This document shows, in pieces, positions 1-7,559 of a stretch of 64,000 nt of DNA. Within the stretch, counting starts at the first letter, position 1. The number at the start of each line of letters is the position of its first letter. Origin of the DNA: Streptomyces sp. DH12 (GTDB taxonomy: Bacteria > Actinomycetota > Actinomycetes > Streptomycetales > Streptomycetaceae); the NCBI RefSeq assembly GCF_020873895.1, contig NZ_JAHWGT010000014.1, positions 1 to 64,000 of the forward strand, read 5' to 3'. The notes under the pieces were generated by a model. The model was not told the DNA's origin. It was given only the letters and a program-made list of their open reading frames with translations, and searched no databases. The position numbers and the translations under genes were made by a program.

Positions 1-40
<40 letters not shown>

Positions 41-179
41 GCCGCCGTGTCCCGTCCCGCCGTCCCGGCGCTCCGCCGCGTCCCGCCGCGCCGCCACGGC
101 GCGGTCCCGCCGCGCCGTGCCGTCCGTCAGGCGAACCCGGGCTTGCGCGCCCGCCGTCGTGTGGCAAGATGCTCCCCAA

Positions 180-297
180 GGTCATGAGTGACAGCGACCA
201 CGGCCCCGGCCCGCTGTCCGGCAACCCTCCGTCCGTGGCGGGGTGCCCCGGGTGAAGACCAGGCCGCAGGCAGCGAGGTCTGCGGCAAGCGCGGACC
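180..297 (+). promoter_or_regulatory. SAM-IV riboswitch
   Basis: A 118-base element with the conserved SAM-IV blocks in order: GGTCATGAGTG at 180, CCCCGGCC, TGTCCGGCAACCCTCC at 215-230, GGGGTGCCCCGGGTGAAGACC ending at 260, and GCAAGCGCGGACC ending at 297. The 3' GCGGAC (291-296) can pair with GTCCGT (231-236), the expected pseudoknot. SAM-IV aptamers are known from Actinomycetales upstream of sulfur-metabolism genes and normally turn expression down when S-adenosylmethionine is plentiful. The only gene downstream is the class V aminotransferase at 510. Class assignment is from remembered consensus. Confidence 0.9.
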
Positions 298-379
298 CCT
301 GCACACCCTGGGGTCCTGGTCCCGAGGGAGCAGTCTCGTGAGCAAGCGAATGCGCTAGGGCCTCCGGCCCCTCCTCCCC

Positions 380-422
380 CTCCGCACGGCCGCCGTCGTC
401 ACGCGCCCGGCCGTGCGTGGAG
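380..422 (+). promoter_or_regulatory. Hairpin between SAM-IV aptamer and gene (candidate expression platform)
   Basis: CTCCGCACGGCCG (380-392) pairs with CGGCCGTGCGTGGAG (408-422) with a single bulged T, giving a 13-bp stem over a 15-base loop. It lies after the aptamer and about 90 bases before the start codon and has no U tract. Streptomyces terminators often lack U runs, so this could be a SAM-dependent terminator, but its coupling to the aptamer is inferred. Confidence 0.45.
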
Positions 423-509
423 GAAGTCACCCGTACCCGGCACGGCCGCTGCCGTCGCCCCGCGGGTCCCGCACACCCTCATTCGCCGCGCCAGCAGGGA
501 GAGTCCGCC

Positions 510-1961
510 ATGTCCGCGTACCCGAACGCCACCGCTTCCCCCCTCACCGAGGCCGTCCCCGCCGCCCGCCCGGTGCCCTCCGCCGCCCCCGTCACCGCCC
601 CCGCGCCGTCGGCCCCCGTGCCGTCCGCCGCCGGCGGCCCGCTGCCCGTGCTCGGGCGGGACGTCACCGTGCCGCTCGTCACCGGCGGCCACGTCACCTA
701 CGCCGCCCTGGACTACGCGGCCAGCGCGCCGGCCCTCCAGCGGGTCTGGGACGACGTCGCCGCGTACGCGCCCTACTACGGCAGCGTCCACCGCGGTGCC
801 GGGTACCTCTCGCAGCTCTCCACCGACCTGTTCGAGAGCAGCCGCGCCACCGTCGCGGCCTTCCTCGGCTGCCGCCCCGACGACCAGGTGGTGTTCACCC
901 GCTCCACCACCGACTCCCTGAACCTCCTCGCGCACGTGCTGCCCGAGGGGTGCGAGGTGTTCGTCTTCGAGACCGAGCACCACGCGTCGTTGCTGCCGTG
1001 GCGGGGCGCCCGGGTGACCTACCTGGACGCGCCGCGCACGCCCGGCCAGGCGGTCCGGACGCTGGAGCGGGCCCTCGCCGACCGGGAGCCGTACGGCCCC
1101 GCCCTCGTGTGCGTGACGGGCGCCTCCAACGTGACGGGCGAGCTGTGGCCCGTACGCGAACTGGCCGCCGCCGCGCACGCCCACGGGGCCCGCGTCGTCC
1201 TGGACGCCGCCCAGCTGGCGCCCCACCACCCGGTGGACGTCGCGGACCTCGACGTGGACTGGGTGGCCCTCTCGGGGCACAAGCTGTACGCGCCGTTCGG
1301 TGCCGGGGTGCTGGCCGGGCGGGCCGACTGGCTGCGGGAGGCCGAGCCGTACCTGGCGGGCGGCGGCGCCTCGCGGCGCGTGGCCCGGCGGGCGGACGGC
1401 GGCGTGGACGTCGACTGGCACACCACGGCCGCCCGGCACGAGGCCGGCTCGCCCAACGTGATCGGCGCGTACGCCCTCGCCTCGGCGTGCACGGCCCTCG
1501 CCGACGCCGGGTTCGACGCGCTGGTCGCCCGCGAGCGCGAGCTGATCGCGCGGGTCCGGGAGGGACTGGCCGACGTGCCGGAGGTACGGGTGCTGTCGCT
1601 GTTCGGGGACGACGCCCCGCGCGTGGGCGTCCTGTCCTTCGTCGTGGCGGGGTGGAACAGCTCGCACTTCGCCGCCGCGCTCTCCGCCGAGTACGGCATC
1701 GGCGTGCGCGACGGCCTCTTCTGCGCCCACCCGCTGGTGCGCACGCTGCTGGGCGGTGCCCCGCAGGAGCCCGGCGCGTGCGGCGCGCCGGAGGCCGGTC
1801 CGGGCGAGCGGTCCCTCAACGCGATCCGGGTCAGCTTCGGCGCGGGGACGCCCGACGAGCACGTCGAGCGCTTCGTCGGGGCCGTGCGCGAACTGGTCCG
1901 CGACGGCGCCCGCTGGAACTACCGCACCGAGGACGGGCGCTGCGTGCCGGACCGTGGCTGA
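510..1961 (+). CDS. Class V (cysteine desulfurase-like) PLP-dependent aminotransferase
   Basis: A 483-residue fold-type I PLP enzyme of the class V aminotransferase/cysteine desulfurase family. The Schiff-base lysine is K258 in SGHKLYAP; the PLP-ring aspartate sits in VVLDAAQLAPHH, and TTDSLNLL and EHHAS match the family N-terminal motifs. A Cys in GLFCAHP near residue 405 could be the persulfide cysteine but is not proof of desulfurase activity. The first ~45 residues are an Ala/Pro-rich extension. ATG at 510 is chosen because GGGAGAG (497-503) is well spaced; an in-frame upstream ATG lacks this. It stands alone behind a SAM-IV riboswitch, which points to sulfur or methionine-cycle metabolism. 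Exact substrate unknown. Confidence 0.85.
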   Translation: MSAYPNATASPLTEAVPAARPVPSAAPVTAPAPSAPVPSAAGGPLPVLGRDVTVPLVTGGHVTYAALDYAASAPALQRVWDDVAAYAPYYGSVHRGAGYLSQLSTDLFESSRATVAAFLGCRPDDQVVFTRSTTDSLNLLAHVLPEGCEVFVFETEHHASLLPWRGARVTYLDAPRTPGQAVRTLERALADREPYGPALVCVTGASNVTGELWPVRELAAAAHAHGARVVLDAAQLAPHHPVDVADLDVDWVALSGHKLYAPFGAGVLAGRADWLREAEPYLAGGGASRRVARRADGGVDVDWHTTAARHEAGSPNVIGAYALASACTALADAGFDALVARERELIARVREGLADVPEVRVLSLFGDDAPRVGVLSFVVAGWNSSHFAAALSAEYGIGVRDGLFCAHPLVRTLLGGAPQEPGACGAPEAGPGERSLNAIRVSFGAGTPDEHVERFVGAVRELVRDGARWNYRTEDGRCVPDRG

Positions 1962-1993
1962 ATCCGCTTCACCCGTATGGGTGATTCCCTGGG

Positions 1994-2275
1994 CTACGCG
2001 TCGAGGCCGATCGCGAAGGCCGCCTCCAGGTCGTGCTGGGAGTAGGTGCGGAAGGCGACGTGGGTGTCGGTCGCGACCACGCCGGGGATCTTGCTGATGC
2101 TGCCGGGGATGACGTCGGCCAGGTCGTCGTGCCTGGCCACGCGGACCATGGCGACGAGGTCGTAGGTGCCGGTGACGGAGAAGACCTCGCTCACGCTGTC
2201 GAGAGCGGCGATCGCCTCCGCGATCTCCGGAATGCGGTCCACGCTGGTCTTGATGAGCACGATCGCGGTGATCAC
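1994..2275 (-). CDS. Stand-alone Lrp/AsnC ligand-binding (RAM) domain protein
   Basis: A 93-residue protein that is only the C-terminal effector-binding domain of Lrp/AsnC regulators. There is no helix-turn-helix. The pattern of an ITAIVLI strand, a VSEVFSVTGTYDLVAMVRV block and a C-terminal THVAFRTYSQHDL strand is typical of the alpha/beta RAM fold that binds amino acids as an oligomer. The GTG start at 2275 overlaps the rhomboid stop by four bases (GTGA), so the two are translationally coupled. Stand-alone RAM proteins may sense metabolites by binding a full-length Lrp or another enzyme; the partner here is unknown. Confidence 0.85.
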   Translation of the reverse strand: MITAIVLIKTSVDRIPEIAEAIAALDSVSEVFSVTGTYDLVAMVRVARHDDLADVIPGSISKIPGVVATDTHVAFRTYSQHDLEAAFAIGLDA

Positions 2276-2991
2276 GGTTGTCCCTCTCCCTCGGTGGCCG
2301 CTGCTGGGGCCTTCACTCTAATGCCCCGGTAGCGCGCCCACGCGTAGAGGAAGCCCAGCCCGAAGCCGATCAGGTGCGCCAGGTAGGCGACGCCCGGCCC
2401 GCTGCCGGCGCCGCGCGCCGCCACCCACTGCAGGGCGAACCAGAAGACCAGCACGATCCAGGCGGGGAAGCGCAGCGGCAGGAAGAAGAGGAACGGGAAG
2501 AGGCTCGTGACCCGGGCGCGCGGGAAGAGGTAGAGGAAGGCGCCGAGGACCCCCGAGATCGCCCCCGACGCCCCCACGAGCGTCTGCCCGCTGTCCGCGT
2601 GCGCCAGCGCGTACCCGGCCAGCGCCAGGTAGCCGACGGCCACGTAGAAGAGGCCGAAGCGCAGGTGGCCCATGCGCTCCTCGGCCATCGCGCCGAAGAC
2701 GAAGAGGAAGAGCATGTTGCCGAGCAGGTGCAGCCAGTTGCCGTGGACGAACAGGGCGCTCAGCGGGGTCAGCAGCGCCGCGGCCGACCCGCTCAGGAGG
2801 TCCGCCGGGACCACGCCCCAGCGCCGGAAGTAGTCGCCCTGCGCCAGGACGAGGGCGTCGCCCGTTCCGTACGACGGGTTGAGCCCGGAGGCCGGGCCGA
2901 GCACGAACACCACCGCGCACGCGCCGATGACGGCGTAGGTCACCGAGGGCCCGGTGACCGCACGCCGGAACGTTCCGCGCCAATCCCTCAC
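2272..2991 (-). CDS. Rhomboid family intramembrane serine protease
   Basis: A 239-residue polytopic membrane protein with the rhomboid signature: HGNWLHLLGNMLFLFVFG (the HxxxN segment), the nucleophile S142 in GASGAISG and the catalytic H206 in AHLIGF. About six hydrophobic segments are visible, with the Ser in one and the His in the last. It should cleave substrate transmembrane helices within the cytoplasmic membrane; substrates are not predictable. GTG at 2991 is the first start and directly precedes MRDWRG. It is the promoter-proximal gene of a two-gene leftward operon with the Lrp-type sensor domain. Confidence 0.9.
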   Translation of the reverse strand: MRDWRGTFRRAVTGPSVTYAVIGACAVVFVLGPASGLNPSYGTGDALVLAQGDYFRRWGVVPADLLSGSAAALLTPLSALFVHGNWLHLLGNMLFLFVFGAMAEERMGHLRFGLFYVAVGYLALAGYALAHADSGQTLVGASGAISGVLGAFLYLFPRARVTSLFPFLFFLPLRFPAWIVLVFWFALQWVAARGAGSGPGVAYLAHLIGFGLGFLYAWARYRGIRVKAPAAATEGEGQP

Positions 2992-3206
2992 GCACAGATC
3001 ATGACGTACGGGGAGCGAGCCGGACAGAGCGCCTCGCCGGGCCGGGGTCCGTCACCGGCCGCCCCGGTCATCCGTCCGAGCAGGGGGGACCGCCGAGGCC
3101 GTAGGGTTACGGGCGTGCCCGGGGCCGCTCCCGGGGCACCCGCAGTCCGACGGCGCACCGCGGGTCGAAGAACTGGAACGACCGGACCATGACAAGGACG
3201 GCCACC

Positions 3207-3449
3207 ATGACGACGGTTCCCCAGCCGACCGCCGAGACCCGCTGGCGCTGCACCCTCTGCGGCAACCTGACACGGTTCGACGTGACGCGCTCCTCGAAGG
3301 TCGTGGAGTACGTCCATCTGGACCTGGCGGGGGAGCCCACGGTGGAGGAGCGCGAGGTGGTCAGTGAGACCATCGAGTCGGTCCGCTGCCGCTGGTGCAA
3401 CGCCGTGGACCGGATCGAGCTGGTGGACAGGCCGGGCGCCGGCTCCTGA
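3207..3449 (+). CDS. Small zinc-ribbon-like conserved protein
   Basis: An 80-residue protein of unknown function with two Cys pairs, CTLCGNLTRFDV near the N-terminus and CRWCNA near the C-terminus, spaced as in a zinc ribbon. I choose ATG 3207 because AAGGA (3194-3198) is 8 bases upstream; an ATG at 3189 in the same frame has no good ribosome site. It lies 60 bases before the NYN-domain gene on the same strand and may be co-transcribed. A nucleic-acid or protein-binding role is plausible but inferred only from the Cys pattern. Confidence 0.75.
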   Translation: MTTVPQPTAETRWRCTLCGNLTRFDVTRSSKVVEYVHLDLAGEPTVEEREVVSETIESVRCRWCNAVDRIELVDRPGAGS

Positions 3450-3509
3450 ACGGTGCGCCCGGTGCGGCGGGCGGCCCGGCGAAGAGAACGACGGTAGGGG
3501 TGACGGATC

Positions 3510-4874
3510 GTGGCGCAGCCCGAAAGCGGCGCTGAGTCGGCCGGTGCGGCCGGTGACGCCGCCGAGGCGCTCGACCGCCCGCTGCCCGAGCCGGTGCGGC
3601 GCCGGGTCGTGGCGCTCGTGTCCGAGGCGTTCGGCGGTCTGACGGTCGCCGAGCTGCCGGCCCAGCTGCGGCAGTACGCGCGGTTCACGCCCTCGCGGCG
3701 GGCCAGGTTCGCGGGCAACGCCATGGCGGCCGCGCTGGAGGGCGACGCGCTGTTCCGGCAGCGGATCGGCGAGCGGCTGCGGGGCACCCAGCCCGAGCTG
3801 GCCGGCGCCGTCGAGTCGGGCGCGCCGCCCGCGGCCGCCGACCCGGTCGACGTGGCCGCCGCCGCGTACGTGCTCCGCCCGGCCGGCTGGGTCAAGCTGG
3901 TCGCCGCGGCCGGCGAGGAGGTGCAGCGCGCCGACGCCGAGCGGGCCGACGAGGCCGGCCGGCGCGAGCTGGAGCGGCTGCGCGAGGAGCTCGCCGAGGC
4001 CCGCGCCCAGACCCGCGCCGAGACCGAGCGGCTGCGCGCCGAGTTGGAGGCGGCCCGCAAGGAAGCCGAATCGCTTCAGCGCAAGCTGCGCAGCGCCCAG
4101 AGCGACGTGAAGCGCGGCGAGGCGGCCGTGCGCCGCTCCCAGGCGGAGATCGACGGTGCGAAGGCGGAGGCCGCCGCCCGGGTCTCCGCCGCGGAGAGCG
4201 AGACCCGCCGCCTCAAGGCGCGGCTCGGCGAGACCGAGGCTGCCCTGGAGGCCAGCCGTCGGGCGGCCAGGGAGGGCCGCTCGGTGGAGGACGTACGGCT
4301 GAGGCTGCTGCTCGACACCGTCCTGGAGGCCGCGCAGGGGCTGCGCCGCGAACTGGCCCTGCCGCCCGTCGCGGTGCGCCCCGCCGACTCGGTGGACGCC
4401 GTGGAGCCGGGCCGGATGTCGCCCAAGGACGTCGCGGCCCGCGCGCTCTCGGAGACCGACCCGGCCCTCCTCGACCAGCTGCTCGCGCTCCCGCAGGCCC
4501 ACCTGGTCGTCGACGGGTACAACGTCACCAAGACCGGCTATCCGACGATGCCGCTGGAGAAGCAGCGGCTGCGGCTGCTCGGCGGGCTCTCCGGGCTGGC
4601 CGCCCGCACCGGTGCCGAGGTCACCTGCGTCTTCGACGGGGCCGAGCTGGCCGCGCCGGTGCTGCTCGCGCCGCCGCGGGGCGTGCGGGTGCTCTTCTCC
4701 AAGCCGGGGGTCACCGCCGACGAGGTGATCCGCCAGCTGGTGCGGGCCGAGCCCGCGGGCCGGCCCGTCGTCGTCGTCTCCAGCGACCGGGAGGTCGCCG
4801 ACGGCGTCGCCAGGTCCGGCGCCCGGCCCGTCGCGTCGGTCATGCTGCTGAAGCGGCTTTCGCGGCTCTCGTAA
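3510..4874 (+). CDS. NYN (YacP-like) domain RNA-binding/nuclease protein with long coiled coil
   Basis: 454 residues in three parts. An N-terminal helical region (about 1-125) of unknown fold is followed by a charged Glu/Arg/Ala-rich coiled coil (about 135-280), and a C-terminal NYN domain begins at HLVVDGYNV (331) with acidic residue D335 and a later CVFDGAE strand and VVVSSDREVAD block. YacP/NYN domains are PIN-like folds linked to RNA cleavage, as with Rae1 on ribosomes, so RNA turnover is a reasonable guess. GTG 3510 follows a GGTAGGGG ribosome site. The coiled coil makes it much longer than simple YacP proteins (about 170 residues) and suggests oligomerisation. Confidence 0.82.
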   Translation: MAQPESGAESAGAAGDAAEALDRPLPEPVRRRVVALVSEAFGGLTVAELPAQLRQYARFTPSRRARFAGNAMAAALEGDALFRQRIGERLRGTQPELAGAVESGAPPAAADPVDVAAAAYVLRPAGWVKLVAAAGEEVQRADAERADEAGRRELERLREELAEARAQTRAETERLRAELEAARKEAESLQRKLRSAQSDVKRGEAAVRRSQAEIDGAKAEAAARVSAAESETRRLKARLGETEAALEASRRAAREGRSVEDVRLRLLLDTVLEAAQGLRRELALPPVAVRPADSVDAVEPGRMSPKDVAARALSETDPALLDQLLALPQAHLVVDGYNVTKTGYPTMPLEKQRLRLLGGLSGLAARTGAEVTCVFDGAELAAPVLLAPPRGVRVLFSKPGVTADEVIRQLVRAEPAGRPVVVVSSDREVADGVARSGARPVASVMLLKRLSRLS

Positions 4875-4994
4875 CTCCTGTGCGACATGCCCCATTTGAG
4901 GGCACGTGGGGGAACCTACCGTCAACCGCCCATGACCCAGCGTGGGACGAGGGTGGAAAATGTGCCGGGCGGGCGAGATTTTTCTCATGAGGAT

Positions 4995-5024
4995 TTGAAC
5001 TGATCACAAGGTGGTCACTAGGGT
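4995..5024 (+). promoter_or_regulatory. Vegetative-type promoter for the first NlpC/P60 gene
   Basis: TTGAAC (4995-5000) and TAGGGT (5019-5024) are 18 bases apart and fit the HrdB-type consensus. The spacer carries an imperfect inverted repeat, TGATCAC (5001-5007) and GTGGTCA (5011-5017), that could bind a dimeric regulator. Transcription would begin near 5031, giving a leader of about 158 bases. No other feature is visible between 4875 and 4994 apart from a short TGCCC/GGGCA hairpin after the NYN gene. Confidence 0.6.
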
Positions 5025-5030
5025 CTGGGC

Positions 5031-5180
5031 TCGAACCTTCGCGCGGTTGGTCGTCCATCGGGGACGACAGCGAAGGAACCGCCTTAATCGTGCAGTTCGG
5101 ACGTATTCACGGGGTGTCCGGGTGCGCGGTGCCGGGGCACCGACCGTCCACCGGCAGGCGGCTCACGAGGAAGAAGGAGC
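5031..5180 (+). ncRNA. Structured 5' leader RNA, candidate riboswitch (class uncertain)
   Basis: The leader begins with interlocking stems: CCTTCGC (5036-5042) pairs with GCGAAGG (5070-5076), GTCGTCC (5050-5056) with GGACGAC (5062-5068), and GCGGTT (5043-5048) with AACCGC (5077-5082). The first and third cross, so it is either a pseudoknot or a two-state switch. Further hairpins follow (CGGAC 5098-5102 with GTCCG; GGTGCC/GGCACC near 5127-5141). Cyclic-di-AMP (ydaO-type) riboswitches are known upstream of actinobacterial cell wall hydrolases, and GGAACCGCC followed by TTAATC resembles part of that consensus, but other conserved blocks are not evident to me. Confidence 0.5.
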
Positions 5181-5188
5181 TCGCCTCC

Positions 5189-6214
5189 GTGGCGTCCCAC
5201 CGTCGACCCAAGCAGCCCAGCCGCGCCCGTGTGACCGTGCTCACCGCCACCGCGGCCGCTGCCGTCGCCCTGACCTCGCAGACCGCTTCGGCCACCCCGC
5301 AGCCGACCAAGGACCAGGTCAAGGAGAAGGTCGACAAGCTCCACCACGAGGCCGAGGAGGCCACGGAGCAGTTCAACCTCGCCGACGAGCGGCGCGAGAA
5401 GCTCCAGAAGGAGATCACGGCCCTCCAGGACCAGGTGGCCCGCGGCCAGGAGGAGCTCAACACCCTCCGCGACGGCATCGGCGCGGTCGCCAGCGCCCAG
5501 TACCGCAACGGCGGCATGGACCCGTCCCTCCAGCTCTTCCTCTCCTCCGATCCGGACGACTACCTCGACAAGGCGTCCGCCGTCGACCAGCTCTCCGCCA
5601 AGCAGACCGAGACGCTCCGCACCATCCAGGCCAAGCAGCGCACGCTCGCCCAGCAGCGCGCCGAGGCGACGGCGAAGCTCGCCGACCTCGAGGACGTCCG
5701 CAAGTCCCTCGGCGAGAAGAAGAAGAAGTTCCAGGGCAAGCTGGCCGAGGCGCAGAAGCTGCTCAACACGCTCACCGCCGAGGAGCGGCGGAAGATGCAG
5801 CAGGAGGAGCAGCGGGCCAGCCGGGACGCCGGCGAGCGCGTGGAGCTCGGCAACGAGGTCCCGGCCTCGCAGCGCGGCGCCGCCGCCCTCAACGCCGCCG
5901 CCACGCAGATCGGCAAGCCGTACGTCTCCGGCGCCGAGGGCCCCAACTCCTACGACTGCTCCGGCCTGACGCAGTGGGCCTACCGCCAGGCGGGCGTGAG
6001 CATCTCCCGCACCACGTTCACGCAGCACAACGACGGCGTGAAGATCGGCCGCAGCCAGCTCAAGCCGGGCGACCTCGTCTTCTTCAACAACCTCGCGCAC
6101 GTGGGCCTGTACGCCGGCAACAACACCGTGCTGCACGCCCCGAAGCCGGGCGCCTCGGTCCGCTACGAGTCGATGGACTACCTGGGTTCGTTCCAGTTCG
6201 GCGTCCGCATCTGA
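5189..6214 (+). CDS. Secreted NlpC/P60 peptidoglycan endopeptidase with coiled-coil stalk (first copy)
   Basis: 341 residues. A signal peptide (basic start, then VLTATAAAAVALTSQTASA) is followed by a long coiled coil (about 45-215) and a C-terminal NlpC/P60 domain with catalytic C257 in DCSGLTQW, H304 in AHVGLYAG and third residue H316 in LHAPKPG. It should cleave peptide stems of peptidoglycan outside the cell, like the RipA/RipD group. GTG 5189 is chosen because AAGAAGGAG (5171-5179) is ideally placed and the sequence then starts MASHRRP, as in the next gene; longer in-frame starts would translate the structured leader. Its paralogue lies 246 bases downstream. Confidence 0.92.
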   Translation: MASHRRPKQPSRARVTVLTATAAAAVALTSQTASATPQPTKDQVKEKVDKLHHEAEEATEQFNLADERREKLQKEITALQDQVARGQEELNTLRDGIGAVASAQYRNGGMDPSLQLFLSSDPDDYLDKASAVDQLSAKQTETLRTIQAKQRTLAQQRAEATAKLADLEDVRKSLGEKKKKFQGKLAEAQKLLNTLTAEERRKMQQEEQRASRDAGERVELGNEVPASQRGAAALNAAATQIGKPYVSGAEGPNSYDCSGLTQWAYRQAGVSISRTTFTQHNDGVKIGRSQLKPGDLVFFNNLAHVGLYAGNNTVLHAPKPGASVRYESMDYLGSFQFGVRI

Positions 6215-6319
6215 CGCGGGGCGCCCGCGGCCGGGCAGCTGATATGCGCGGCTCTTCCCGCGTGTCGGAGAACCGCCCGCCATGCGCGCCCGATCGGGGG
6301 ATTTCCCGACCCCCTGGCT

Positions 6320-6363
6320 GACGCCCCGCCCCGCCGGTGACCTGTGGTTCCCGGCGGGGCGTC
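6320..6363 (+). terminator. Hairpin terminator between the two NlpC/P60 genes
   Basis: GACGCCCCGCC (6320-6330) pairs perfectly with GGCGGGGCGTC (6353-6363), an 11-bp stem around a 22-base loop that is itself partly self-complementary. No U tract follows. It separates the first NlpC/P60 gene from a probable second promoter (TTGGCC 6387-6392, TACTGT 6411-6416), so the two paralogues probably have separate transcripts. Confidence 0.6.
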
Positions 6364-6460
6364 ACTGTGCGCGCCCCCGAGGGTCTTTGGCCATGCCGTG
6401 ACCACCCGGCTACTGTCTGGCGCGCAACAGCCTGCGTCACAGTCGAAGGGAGCGCGGTCC

Positions 6461-7489
6461 GTGGCGTCCCATCGCCGTCCCCCCCATCCGGGCCTCCACC
6501 GGAGCGCCAAGGCCACCGTCCTGTCCGCCGCGGCGGCCACGGCGGCCGCCGCCCTCGGTGCCACCCCCGTGCACGCCGACCCGACGGAACCGGCCGACAC
6601 CGCCCGCGCCCGCGTGGACCGGCTCTACGCCGAGGCGGAGCGGGCCACCGAGAGCTTCAACGAGGCCGACGAGCGCGCCGACCGCCTGCGCGAGGCCGTC
6701 GACACCGCCCGCGACAGCGTGGCGCGCGGCCAGGAGCGCATCAACCGCATGCGCGGCGCGCTCGGCTCGGTCGCCGGCGCCCAGTACCGCTCGGGCGGCA
6801 TCGACCCGTCCCTGGCGCTGCTGCTGTCCGAGGACCCCGACACCTACCTCGACAAGGCCGCTGTCCTCGACCGGATCAGCGACCGGCAGGCCGGCGCGCT
6901 CGCCGAACTCCGGCGCGCCCAGCGCCGGCTGGCGCAGGAACGCGCCGAGGCCACCCGCACCCTCGCCGAACTGGAGCGCAGCCGCGCGGCCGTGGCCCGC
7001 CACAAGCGGCAGGTCGAGCGGAAGCTCGCCGAGGCGCGGGCCCTGTTGCACTCCCTGCCGTCCGAGGAGCGCGACGCCCTCGACCGGGCGTCCCGCTCGG
7101 GCCGTGACGGGGGCGCCCTCCCGCCCCTCACCGCGGCGGCGTCCTCCCGCGCCGCGCTCGCCGCGCGGGCGGCCCGCTCGGCGGTCGGCAAGCCCTACGT
7201 GTGGGGCGCCAACGGACCCGACGGCTTCGACTGCTCCGGCCTGACGCAGTGGTCGTACGCCCAGGCCGGCGTCGGCCTGCCGCGCACCTCGCAGGCGCAG
7301 CGGGGCGCGGGCCGCCACGTGCCCCTTTCCGAGGCGCGCCCCGGCGACCTCGTCACCTACCGCTCCGACGCCAGCCACGTGGCCATGTACATGGGCAACG
7401 GCCAGGTCGTCCACGCCCCCTACCCGGGCGCCCCGGTCCGCTACGACCCGGTCGGCATGATGCCCGTCTCGGCGGTCACCCGCGTCTGA
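6461..7489 (+). CDS. Secreted NlpC/P60 peptidoglycan endopeptidase (second copy)
   Basis: 342 residues, with the same architecture as the gene before it: a signal peptide ending near TPVHA, a coiled-coil region (about 45-210) and an NlpC/P60 domain with C258 in DCSGLTQW and H306 in SHVAMYMG, then VVHAPYPG. Both proteins begin MASHRRP, so this is a tandem duplication that has diverged. GTG 6461 follows GAAGGGA (6445-6451). Its upstream region has a candidate -10 (TACTGT, 6411) but none of the leader structure seen before the first copy, suggesting different control. Expected to act extracellularly on peptidoglycan peptides. Confidence 0.92.
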   Translation: MASHRRPPHPGLHRSAKATVLSAAAATAAAALGATPVHADPTEPADTARARVDRLYAEAERATESFNEADERADRLREAVDTARDSVARGQERINRMRGALGSVAGAQYRSGGIDPSLALLLSEDPDTYLDKAAVLDRISDRQAGALAELRRAQRRLAQERAEATRTLAELERSRAAVARHKRQVERKLAEARALLHSLPSEERDALDRASRSGRDGGALPPLTAAASSRAALAARAARSAVGKPYVWGANGPDGFDCSGLTQWSYAQAGVGLPRTSQAQRGAGRHVPLSEARPGDLVTYRSDASHVAMYMGNGQVVHAPYPGAPVRYDPVGMMPVSAVTRV

Positions 7490-7559
7490 CGGCCGGCGCC
7501 GCCCGCGCACGCCCCGCAGCCTGGCGCCCCCCGCGCCGCGGTGCGCCTACGATCGGGGC

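Noticed and set aside
2278-3192. Long open frames on the opposite strand of the rhomboid and many other genes
   Set aside because: They mirror real genes with strong family motifs, are rich in Arg/Gly/Ala/Pro and have no ribosome sites. High GC keeps shadow frames open.
5001-5017. Imperfect inverted repeat in the NlpC/P60 promoter as a Crp site
   Set aside because: TGATCAC-AAG-GTGGTCA does not match the GTG-N6-CAC type Crp consensus; kept only as an unassigned repeat.
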